Source: Hymenochaete sp. R1 (Eukaryota; Basidiomycota; Agaricomycetes; Hymenochaetales; Hymenochaetaceae). Taken from it: a DNA stretch of 25,114 nt. Positions 16,770-25,114 of the stretch are shown here, in pieces. A program made the translations under genes and the position numbers. The stretch is taken from assembly GCA_019400425.1 (NCBI GenBank), contig JAFREE010000247.1, forward strand, positions 1 to 25,114, given 5' to 3'. Positions within the stretch are counted from its first letter, which is position 1; each line of letters opens with the position of its first letter. The notes under the pieces were generated by a model that made no database searches, had not been told where the DNA came from, and saw only the letters and a program-made list of their open reading frames with translations.

Positions 16770-19730
16770 TTAATGATGTTCATTAACTTCAACTTTGTCT
16801 TGTGCCTACCACCACCAGTGCAAATCAGAGATGCAGTTTTCACCTTTGACATGCAAGATTTTTCCTACAGTATGTGAGTCAGACTCCTATTTTTGGGAGC
16901 TTGGAAAAGGAGGAACATCATCCACTTTCTCGTTACTGCTTAAGGGGCAAATAATATCATCCTTTTTCAACATCTTCATATCTTTAATACTTCCCTTCTT
17001 TGAAGTTTGTTTCTTTTTTGATGCCTTCTGTACTATTTCTGCTGCCCTGTGCTCAAACTCTTCATCCTCTTCTTCCTTAATAGCAAGAGCCTCACTTTTT
17101 TGGGGCGTGTTCTATCAATATTGCCTCACTCACATTGTGTCCACATCCTGAGCTCTGACCATATGTGTTTTGTGTTCTATTAGAATTATCCATATCTGGG
17201 AACATTGCTGCGCTGTACTTAATGCTATCTCACAAAATCTTGAGAGCATCTAGCAGTGCAATTTCTGAAATATAATCTTCTTTAATAAGTACGAGAGCGC
17301 ACTTAGGGATGAGAACATACTGAATAAAATCAATAGGGTTGAAGGAGTTTGTGAGGCTTGGGTCAATGCTTTCTGGTGGGAATACATTGCATAATGTTTG
17401 ATATATAATAACAGCACCCTGTTCACCGTAACTACAAGATAAATTAACATAAGGGAGGCAAGATCAAATCCAATTTTTGAAACACATACTATCCAAGTTG
17501 GCTCTTGTCAAATGGACTGAACTGCTCCATAATACTTATGACTTTCCTGACTCCGCCAGCTTCCAAATCTTTTCTAATGTCATCCCAAAAACTACTCCTG
17601 TCCCTATTCTTCAAAACACTCCATAATTTGGACTTCATAACTGTAATGTACGAGGGCAATTTTTGGAAGTTGATATGCAAAGACCAGCTGGCCTTTTATG
17701 TATATAGAAGTAATTCTGACTCGAACTCATGGCACTGGCACATGTTGACATGGAAAAGCAGTAGTGCTTTTTGTCTGAGGGAATTACTAGACCGTGGATT
17801 GGGCCTTGAGTGTATTATATTTTATAACATGTGTCAAAGGTGTGGAGACAGCTTCAAAGGGAAGGGCATATCATAGTAGGGACACAAAATCTTTGGGTCA
17901 CCTTCAAAGAGAAGAAGAGAGAAAGGTTAGCTGATGGCTAGATTAAGCTTTTAATTTTGATTCATTCATTAGGTTCTTCCTGCTGACTATCAATCATTGA
18001 ACTGACAAAATCAATTAGCTGTGAAGACAACAATAAGTGACCTGTAGTATCACTCTGACGTTCTTCTCTGCTTGGATATCCTGGCCTCCTCCTCAGATTC
18101 TGATCCTCTTTTAGAAGAACTAGAAGCAGCGGGTAAGCCCAAAAGAGGTTTGGATGACTTGATTTGCGCTTCACTTTGAAATATCATAGAGAATGGTTGA
18201 GAACTTCTGATCAAACCATTGTTACTATTTTGTGCAATTAGATCCTTGGAAGAGCTGCGACAAAGGCTACTATTATCATCTCCCATTGTTGTAGGTTTAC
18301 AATTGTCCTTTCCCATAGGGAACTATACATGTAACGTCAGCCTGTAGACTAATCTTGCACCATTACAATGACTAACCTGCGCGAGTCTATTGATTCTCTT
18401 ATTGTCATTGCAATGAGATACATGTTTGGCTGATATCTCATTCCTAGACTTCAAATTGCTTGAAGGCTTGCTGCGAGTGATATCAACTTCTTTATTTGAC
18501 AATGTTGTCCTTACTTCAGTGCCATGAGAGATTTGCGATTGTTCCAACATCTCAGAAAAATTTGTTTGTGATTTCTGGTATGCCTTGGGATTATCATCTA
18601 CTGTCATTGGAAACTTAGCAAGATCTTGGGTTAGAAGAAGCATAAGTAAGATAAATCATGACTAAATAGCACACTCCAAACATTATACCCAACAAAGCCT
18701 GAACTTACTTTGAGAGCAACAAGATATAGAGCCTTTCTCTTCAGGTTCATACTGGTTTAGTCTACTCATAACTATTTCACTATTAGTGAGCTAGTAATGA
18801 TAACAATTATAAGTATGTATATGAAATTGATTTGTCCTTGGTAGATACCCTATCCTCGTCCTTCGCCGACTTTAAAGAGCCACTCTTCATCTTTTCCCAA
18901 CCTTTGCCTATGCTTAAGATCCAATTTTCATTTGCAAAATTACCCTGGTCATCAGAGTCATTTGTAGGCTTCTTTCCTGGTTGTTACGAACGCTGTATGC
19001 ATTGGTAAAAGATAAGTGAAGATACAACTGAGATCTTAGATGATCATGCTGAGCTCAAGGACTCTGGCACACTGCGAGAGAACTTTACAAGTTAGATTAT
19101 ACAAGTAAAAGGTAAATATACATGAGAAAACGTGCCTGCAAGAGAACTTTACAAGAGATCAAGCATAAGGAGTTCAATCGCAGAATGTGAGCAATGTAAG
19201 TAAAAGAGTAAAAACTATATAGCAGGAATCACGTGAGAATGAGTGAGAAGGGGTCATGTGAGTAGTGCATTTATGGAAGGAATATTAGACGTAGATGGAA
19301 GAAAAAGAGAGATTCCTGACACTGGTGCTCGCTTGTTACTTTGTTTTGGTGAATACTAGCCTTCAATTGAAATATACATTGGATCTGTTGAGTCTGACAA
19401 CAAGTTGGGTAAATTGTTCTGTCCTGAGCATGACTTCTTTGCCTTGGTGAGACATTTATATTTGGACGATTTTGTCTCTGGTTTCTTCTTTATTCTATAG
19501 GAGGACAAAGTCAAAGCTATAGAATGAGCTCTGACATTACAGGCATGTTGAGTGTGTTCTGCTTTTAAGCTCTTGTCCCTGCCTAAGCTGACCATATCAT
19601 AGGCAGTCAATCCTGGAATCTTGAAATATAATTTGGGACTTGTTTCAACTATCAGGCTCTTTGTCTTTTTGAACTTTTGAAGCCCCATTGCTTCTGTATT
19701 TTGCTGGGTGCTCTCTACTTTTGTGCTCAT
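16770..19730 (-). pseudogene. RTC4-like domain protein gene, broken by stops and a solo LTR
   Basis: The start is the ATG at 19730-19728, preceded two codons earlier by TAG; the end is the TAA at 16772-16770. Splicing short introns at about 18848-18791, 18708-18625, 18376-18323, 17901 (acceptor) and 17489-17432 keeps one frame. The C-terminal half has the RTC4-like layout: LCPYYDMPFPLKLSPHL (usual CPYCD, here Cys-to-Tyr), RPNPR, CQCHEFESE, ASWSLHINFQKLP, then SQLG joined by splicing to YYGEQGAVIIYQTL, and FIQYVLIPKCALVLIKEDY. A charged Lys/Glu tail follows. Yeast Rtc4 is known only from telomere-capping genetics; the fungal family's molecular role is unclear. Damage: stops at 19356 (TAG), 17834, 17822, 17696 and 17230, frameshifts near 18055 and 17100, and later TAGs. 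A 340-bp solo LTR (18982-19321) interrupts an N-terminal exon. Gene identity comes from remembered family patterns. Confidence 0.7.
18982..19321 (-). repeat. Solo LTR of a second family, with exact target duplication
   Basis: Read on the minus strand it starts TGTCAGGAATCTCTC and ends GCGTTCGTAACA (TGT...ACA). It is flanked by CTGGT at 18977-18981 and at 19322-19326, an exact 5-bp target duplication. A TATA-like TATATAG lies on the minus strand at 19221-19215. AGAGAACTTTACAAG occurs twice inside (about 19076 and 19141). Removing it with one CTGGT joins the flanking exon sequence in frame. It is unrelated in sequence to family A. Confidence 0.85.
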
Positions 19731-19779
19731 GCTCTAGGTGTTGTGACTATTGTTCCAAGCTTCTATGGTGGATTCAAGT

Positions 19780-20004
19780 TGTTAGGATACGAGCTCAGCA
19801 AATGACTATAGTAGATGATAGAAACTGCTGAGGTGCACAAAACATGAAGAATGGGGTATTGGTATGAGAAAACATATGATTACTTACTAAATAAGGAAAT
19901 TATATGTGACTGCCTAGCAAGCTATTAATATTGACTATATATTATGACAATAACACAGCCTGACTCTGGGCAGCTATCTCACTCATACTCCAACACTCCC
20001 CCTC
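19780..20004 (-). repeat. Copia-like LTR (216 bp) and polypurine tract
   Basis: On the minus strand the run GAGGGGGAG (20004-19996) is followed directly by TGTTGGAGTATGAG (19995-19982), the usual junction of a polypurine tract and a 3' LTR. The other end, TGTTAGGATACGAG at 19780-19793 on the plus strand, is inverted to it at 10 of 14 positions with only transitions between them. This gives an LTR of 216 bp at 19780-19995. It ends about 50 bp upstream of the RTC4-like gene start. A superfamily call of copia rests on the short LTR and the style of the end, and is tentative. Confidence 0.6.
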
Positions 20005-20153
20005 AACCATAGTTAGACCAGTCCTAGCATTTCTATCTTCTTTTTTTTTTATCTAAAACCCAGCTCATATTCCATAGCTAAGCTTGTGTTAGCAAACATA
20101 AGAAGATATGTGCATTCCAATTTTTGTGTGCTTTTGAAGTCATACATGCACAC
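20005..20153 (-). mobile_element. Remnant of the copia-like element's internal end
   Basis: Sequence next to the polypurine tract, read on the minus strand, includes a short stretch (EMLGLV, stop, LWLRG) reminiscent of the C-terminal end of some fungal copia polyproteins, preceded by several stops and an A-run. It is cut by the family A solo LTR at 20154 and probably continues beyond 20603. The second LTR is not seen. Confidence 0.3.
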
Positions 20154-20602
20154 TGTTACGGTTCAACATCATTCATATGCTTAGTCAAGCACCCTACTTA
20201 CTTCATTTTCCTTCTTTGTCATCATATTCTTTATTATTCTTTGACCTTCCGTGCACATGATCACATGTAATCTGTGCATAGCATTTAGTTAGTGCCTTAC
20301 TAAGGCACTTTCCTTATTTATATGTTTCTTCCCTTGTACTATTTGCACAGCCTTACAGACGGGTGGCCTATATAAGAGCCTTACCTTGTAGCTCATGTAC
20401 CTTAGATTTGACCTTCTATCTCACCGGTCAATATACTTGTCTTTACTCTCCTGTCTTAAAGGACTATCCCTGGGTGGGATATCCTTTGCGAACTCTGTTT
20501 GTTAGTCACTTGGAGCTGGAGCTCTGGTGCTAACCTCTTGAACCATTGTCACGTGACCTTAATTAGTCAGACTCCTGATCACGTCTTGATCGGACTCTAA
20601 CA
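20154..20602 (+). repeat. Family A solo LTR (449 bp)
   Basis: It runs from TGTTACGGTTCAACATC to CGGACTCTAACA with TATATAAG at 20369-20376, AGATTTGACC downstream, and the 8-bp hairpin AGTGCCTT-ACT-AAGGCACT at 20291-20309. The flanks CACAC (20149-20153) and CACAT (20603-20607) match at four of five positions, a probable target duplication. No internal element sequence is attached. It most resembles the 3' LTR at 9485. Confidence 0.9.
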
Positions 20603-21206
20603 CACATAAATGCAGGGAGCAGTATGATAGATAATTGGCCTTCTATTCCTCAAAATAAAGTATAATAATCGAGTATCTATATCTACAGTTTGTAGTTGAA
20701 TTATGCAGTTGAAACGAAAAAGTTGCTATTCTTCAAAAGATTTGTAGTGGAAGAGATATATCATTGGCTATTATCAACCGTGAATCTGTTTAATATGCCT
20801 TATCGCTGCCATCTATCTCAAAGTCCAGCCCATCATCTTCCCACTTATCAAAGGTAACCTTCCACTCATATACCTTGCTTATGTAATAATGCAATGCATG
20901 CAAAACAATCTACACACATCACCATCTTCACAAATCCCAAAACAAAGTAAATAGGGCTTGTTGACTGTAAGTCTTTTTCTCTTAACTTCTTTTTTCTTTT
21001 CTGGTAATTGAATTGCTCCTCAGTTATTGATGCTTCCTTGTCTGAGTGCCAATGAGACAAGAACAGGACTGGAGTATCAATTGTTCTGTCTCATAATCAA
21101 TATTGCTGTCCACGGGCAGAGCATATTTGTCCTAGGGATGTGACACATAGTTAATGAGTACTCAAGGGCAAGAGTAGAGAATTGCACCCCAACCTTACAA
21201 CTCTAC
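20603..21206. other. Spacer upstream of the 21207 gene
   Basis: AT-rich with no gene recognised. The first part may be the continuation of the copia-like remnant. A minus-strand frame at 20866-21060 (64 codons) has no recognisable features. The stretch would have held the promoter of the plus-strand gene that follows. Confidence 0.35.
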
Positions 21207-23763
21207 ATGGATGTTGACTTCAAAATCAGAAGAGAGGAGCAAAGAGCTCTAAAGAAGAAGGCAAAGACCCTTCAGACCGTGTTCAATAAGATAGCAAAGA
21301 ATCAGATGGGGATTTGCTTGGACTTCAGTAAATCCAACTAGTATGAGCTTGAGAATGATAGTGACGTATCAGATAAAGAAAAGGATGCCAGCAACAACAA
21401 CAATAACAATCAGCTAAAGCTGAAGCAACGGTAGGCATTAGCCAGAGCAGGAGGTGTAGAGCAAGAACGATCACAGTGCTTGACCGGAGCAAGAGTAACA
21501 AGGCGAGGATGATGGTGGTGCTCAGCCAGAGCAAGAGAAGCAAGGTCAGAACAACTGTGGTGATTAGCCCAAGCTGCAGACACCCAAACCAAAGCTGAAA
21601 TCAAAAACACAAAATGCTGGGAAGAAGTAGAAGAAGCAGAAGGAACAGTCAAAGCTAAGGTCTAGTAGTAAGAGGAAGCACCCATTCATAAAGAACAATA
21701 AGTTAAAGGCACAAAAGCACAAGATAGACAAGTATGCAAGTACTCCGCTGGACATTTTGATCACTCCAAAGAGGAATCCAAATGACCTTCCAAGTGTAGA
21801 GAAGACAAAGCCTGATGCAGTGCCCAAGTTACAGATGTATGACAACCTTACTAAAGCCTTTTAATAACAGATTCTTACCCAAAACACCCTATTGAAGTAC
21901 CTCATCACAGAGTGTCACCTCAAACTTCTGTTAGAGAAGTTTGAGATCAAAATACAAAATCCCAAACCATTCTCTCCCAAAGTCCCCAAAGACCCAAGCC
22001 AGAGACTACTAACATTCCTCATCAAGCCTGACACAGATAAGCCCCAGCCTGCATTTCATTACACACCTTTGTATGTCTCTGGCAAAGTCAATGTCACCAC
22101 AACTACGCTCAAGGTAAGACAATTTTACTTCTATCTCTTCCTTATCTAGCTAATCCTCTCTTGTGACTACAGTTAGTCAACTTGAAGAATTTTGAATGCT
22201 TTGAAATTTCTCCTATCTGTAAAGGACTCATCTCAATCAGCAAAGCAGACTGGAATAACAAGCTCACCCTTGCGTAACGCAAGAAACTTGTTTCACAGTA
22301 CAACATCTACATTTATGAAGGGAAAGCCAAAGACTTAGGAGAGCACCCTCTAGATAGTTGGGATCCCAATTCTCTTTTCAAGATAATCAGCCCCTGTTCA
22401 AAGTTTGTTATACAAAGTAAGTTTATTTTTTACCAAGTCGAAGCAGTTATTAGACATGACTAACATCTCTTTGCAGATCAATAATTATATCTAAAGGAGT
22501 TTGAGAAGTTCAGCAACTTTGAGGATATCAAGAACTACATGCGTTGAGAGAAAATCAAGTTCATTATGCATTACAAGGAGTCCTTGATGCATCTCATAAA
22601 CTGGAACATGGAGAAGCTGGAACAGGTACCCATCAAGCTCAGAGACAGTTTATGTCTCAACTTTCTCAACATCACCATTGTCGCAGATGTAGTATCACTA
22701 TTTTTTTTTTTCCTTTTTGCATCTCTTCCTTCCTCACTCATATCTTTCAATAGAGCCTTTGATTTTTTTTTGAGACACATTATCAAGTGCAATGGCGAGA
22801 CCGGGGAGGCCTTCAAGACTGTCATAGAGTGAATAAACATCTTCAAGCATTGGATAATTGGTGGGACTAAAGGCACACTCAGCCCTTATTATATAGATGG
22901 TGCAGGTTACAGAACGTAGTTCTATATGTTGAAGAATGCCAAACATTGGTTTCTTATAGTTGCCAATGAGAACCAAGTCTGCCCAGTTTCCATCTATTTG
23001 AATGGTAAGATATCTGTCAAAGGCATTCCCTTAATCTTGGTGGAAGGAGATGAACTATGAGTCACTTTTTGTTTCTTTTTTCAAGTAATGTACAAATCTT
23101 CTCTGACTTGCAATAGGTAAATGAGACCTAGCCAGGAGCATATTATCTATTCTCTGACAGATTGCATTAGCATTAGAGGTTATTATTACAACCTCAGCAA
23201 CATGGAGGACACGCTAGAAGCAATTGTCCTCAAGCATTACCACAGAGCAGAGTCAACAAATGTGGACCACCCAAAGGTGCATATTCTTATCATGCAATGA
23301 TGTATGACAATGACAGAGGCTCTCAATGAAGACAATAAAGTATTGAGTAAGTCTCCCTTATTCAAGTGTACCCTAAGAAATGGGACTAAATAGACCCCTC
23401 TTTTATTTATTAGAAAGACTTGTCAATAAAGATGACCTCAACAGTCTTGACTATATACTCGCTGTCATCTTTATTATTCTCAACTTGGATTTGCTTGATC
23501 CACAGTTCTCTCTGAATACTTTACGCAATTCTAAGTGGCACAATGAACCCAACTTTGAACATGACGGGCCCTTTGGTATTTGTGTGACTCTCAAGTGTCT
23601 AGCCAATATTGTTGAAACAATCCCCAGAGCATCTGAAATCCTTGAGGCATTCAAGAATTGGGTGGTTAAGGACCTGATTGAGGGCTATGCACCAAAAATT
23701 TACACAGAGGAGTTGGTAGAGCCCTACATAGCTCTGCCCCCAGATAATGGTGCATCTTCTTAA
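21207..23763 (+). pseudogene. Multi-exon gene of unknown function, with stops
   Basis: The likely start is the ATG at 21207 (MDVDFKIRREEQRALKKKAK) and the end the TAA at 23761-23763. Introns with good signals lie at 22114-22172, 22417-22476 and 22689-22753; two more are likely at about 23061-23116 and 23351-23412. Order: a basic helical N-terminus, an Asn/Gln run, three 14-residue PEQE repeats (21442-21567), a Lys-rich nuclear-type stretch, then a long conserved-looking region with LTFLIKPDTDKPQPAFHYTP, YEGKAKDLGEHPLDSWDP, NWMEKLEQVP-like helices (22608-22640) and a C-terminal helical domain ending at DNGASS. In-frame stops (for example TAA TAA near 21864, TAA near 22276, TGA near 22546) and frame changes near 21430 and 22753 show decay. 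I know no function. It is divergent from the RTC4-like gene. Confidence 0.5.
21442..21567 (+). repeat. Three 42-bp coding repeats (PEQE units)
   Basis: Units at 21442-21483, 21484-21525 and 21526-21567 each begin CCA/CCG GAG CA(A/G) GAG (Pro-Glu-Gln-Glu) and are 14 codons long in the frame that continues into the Lys-rich region. Stop codons occur within all three units (TAG and TGA, TAA, TAG), in keeping with decay of Gln, Arg or Trp codons. Confidence 0.65.
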
Positions 23764-24296
23764 TAGCTGTCTTTTACGGTTAGGATCAACACTCTAGCTG
23801 AGGCACATTTTTTTGACATACTCAAACCAAAATTCTCAGTTTTTGGAACCTTTTCATCTAGCTGACACCAGCCTTACCTCCGACTATCCCTAGTCGGAGC
23901 TTTCAGCCCTTTTTAGTAGTTATTATAGTTATACAATCTTCACCGGAGTTATAGCAGCTATAGTCTTTCTTTTTTTTAGTAGTTATTACAGTTATTGCCC
24001 TTCCCTTTATGATAGTTATAGCCTATATCTCTCTTTACACATTATCACCTTATGTTTTATTCTCTCCCTTACAGTTCTTCCTTTGCTCTTTTCTTCTTAT
24101 TTGTGACTTACATTCTTTCATATTCCTTCCTCTCATCTTTTCCCTTCTATAGCATATACTTGTAATTATTACACTTCTTCCCATCCCACTTTTTCATCTA
24201 TATGCATTATCTGTGATAGAAAAGTCTCAAGCCCTCATATATCTTACTGCTTGTATGCATACTATATAGACACAGCAGACACGGTCCAATTTGGTG
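23764..24296. other. T-rich 3' flank, no gene seen
   Basis: After the stop of the 21207 gene the plus strand is pyrimidine-rich with repeated TAGTAGTTATTA-type and CTCTTTC runs, as in a decayed 3' untranslated region or repeat. No coding or RNA gene is recognised. Confidence 0.35.
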
Positions 24297-24508
24297 GCCG
24301 GACAAATGCGTCGAAAAGTGTGAAATGTATTCTAAGTTTGTCTCAAAATTTGCGAGGGTGACAAAATTCTAAAATTAACTCTTACCCTCCTGCCAAAATA
24401 CGGATACATTTTCGGATTTACTTGCACAAAAAACTCCAAAAACATACTTAGAATTTTTCAAGAATTTGTGAAGGGTTTTTTGAGGTCACAAATTCTCATT
24501 TGTCTGTA
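24297..24508. repeat. Possible small inverted-repeat element
   Basis: GACAAATG at 24301-24308 is inverted as CATTTGTC at 24497-24504, and ATTCTAAG at 24329-24336 is inverted as CTTAGAAT at 24447-24454, with loosely related sequence between (TTTGCGAGGGTGAC and TTTGTGAAGGG). The size of about 210 bp and lack of coding sequence would suit a MITE-like element, but no clear target duplication was found. Confidence 0.25.
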
Positions 24509-25114
24509 GTGAGATACTCTTCTAACTATAGCATACAAATATTTGCATCTATCTCATCTACTTGAATGATTTTTTCATTCATCTAATTGTTTAGATATAT
24601 AAGTGCATATGTCTATTCATCCAATCTTGTTTTTAGATATAATATATTTTGAGAATAGTGGCTTGCTATATACATCTAGTCTTGTATTTCAAGAGATAGA
24701 ATTATCTGTCTAGAAGCTTGAACATAAACTTTGTATCTAATTTAAGATCTAATTTTGCTGTGCACAATAAGAATATAGCTATCTGACTTAATACTTAGGT
24801 AGATAAATAGGTTTGAATAATAAGAGAGGTTTCAGTCAAGTATGTATTCTACCAGACCAAGTCCTTCACAAAAATATCTTTAAATACACTAATTGTGCTA
24901 CATTGCATTGGATAGGATCAATTTACAAATTCAGTTGTTTGAAAGATATGAGTAGTATGATGGTCAGCGAGGGGTTTTATTCGAAAGCTATGTTCTACGG
25001 TGTAGCCGAAGCTAAAATCAAAAAGCAAGATTAAGCATGAGCTATAATGCAAGATTGTCGGCTTAGCCGGCCTCGGCAAGTCTTATTCCCATAAATGGTA
25101 AGGCAATATTTAAT
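24509..25114. other. AT-rich end of window
   Basis: A plus-strand frame ending at 25034 (73 codons, no ATG before residue 45) contains protein-like words (SQVCILPDQVLHKN, CATLHWIGSIYKFSCLK) but has no recognisable family; it may be an exon fragment. Near the end, CGGCTTAGCCGG (25061-25072) is a short palindrome in locally GC-rich sequence. Confidence 0.25.

Noticed and set aside
16795..17151. 118-codon plus-strand ORF rich in Phe, Ser and Leu
   Set aside because: It is the antisense of the Lys/Glu-rich tail of the RTC4-like gene, which joins in frame to upstream exons on the minus strand.
17505..17876. 123-codon plus-strand ORF
   Set aside because: The minus strand here carries the RTC4-like exons (CHEFESE, NFQKLP) with a good intron, so the plus frame is a shadow.
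1..25114. tRNA, rRNA and CRISPR arrays
   Set aside because: No cloverleaf with A/B boxes, no rRNA-like sequence and no regular short-repeat and spacer array were seen. The 51-bp repeats at 11565 are contiguous without unique spacers.

Overview
The window looks like a repeat-rich stretch of a filamentous fungal genome, most likely an Agaricomycete (Basidiomycota). The reasons are Ty3/gypsy chromovirus-type and copia-like LTR elements, genes with many short introns (about 54-84 nt, GT...AG, CTAAC/CTAAT-like branch sites), and a gene of the RTC4-like family common in fungi. Nothing bacterial is present. The first 10 kb is visibly richer in G+C than the rest, which is AT-rich and full of decayed repeats.

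Layout. 1-107: end of an inverted LTR of 'family A'. 108-3064 (minus): remnant of a different Ty3/gypsy element, with protease tail, RT, RNase H and integrase in one frame broken by four stops. 3065-9933 (plus): a family A element with both LTRs, an intact gag, a pol with chromodomain broken by four in-frame stops, and an intact extra ORF before the 3' LTR. It carries two good mechanistic signals: an 11-nt self-complementary primer-binding site of the Tf1 self-priming type, and a candidate -1 ribosomal frameshift signal at the gag end. 9934-13638: degraded sequence with an LRR/F-box-like fragment (minus) and an unidentified gene with three stops (10670-11566), followed by 51-bp tandem repeats and a TATA box. 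13639-14720: an inverted family A LTR into which a second family A LTR has inserted, plus a little internal sequence. 14721-16769: AT-rich, no gene seen.

16770-19730 (minus): a multi-intron RTC4-like-domain gene, now a pseudogene, split by a 340-bp solo LTR of another family (18982-19321) with an exact 5-bp target duplication. 19780-20004: a copia-like LTR and polypurine tract. 20154-20602: a family A solo LTR. 21207-23763 (plus): a multi-exon gene of unknown function with several stops, apparently a pseudogene. 23764-25114: AT-rich, with a possible small inverted-repeat element.

The broken host genes and elements carry many stops that can be explained as C-to-T or G-to-A changes, as expected from repeat-directed or methylation-linked mutation. 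The two better-preserved host genes (RTC4-like and the 21207 gene) are divergent, and their shared upstream region has been filled by LTR insertions.
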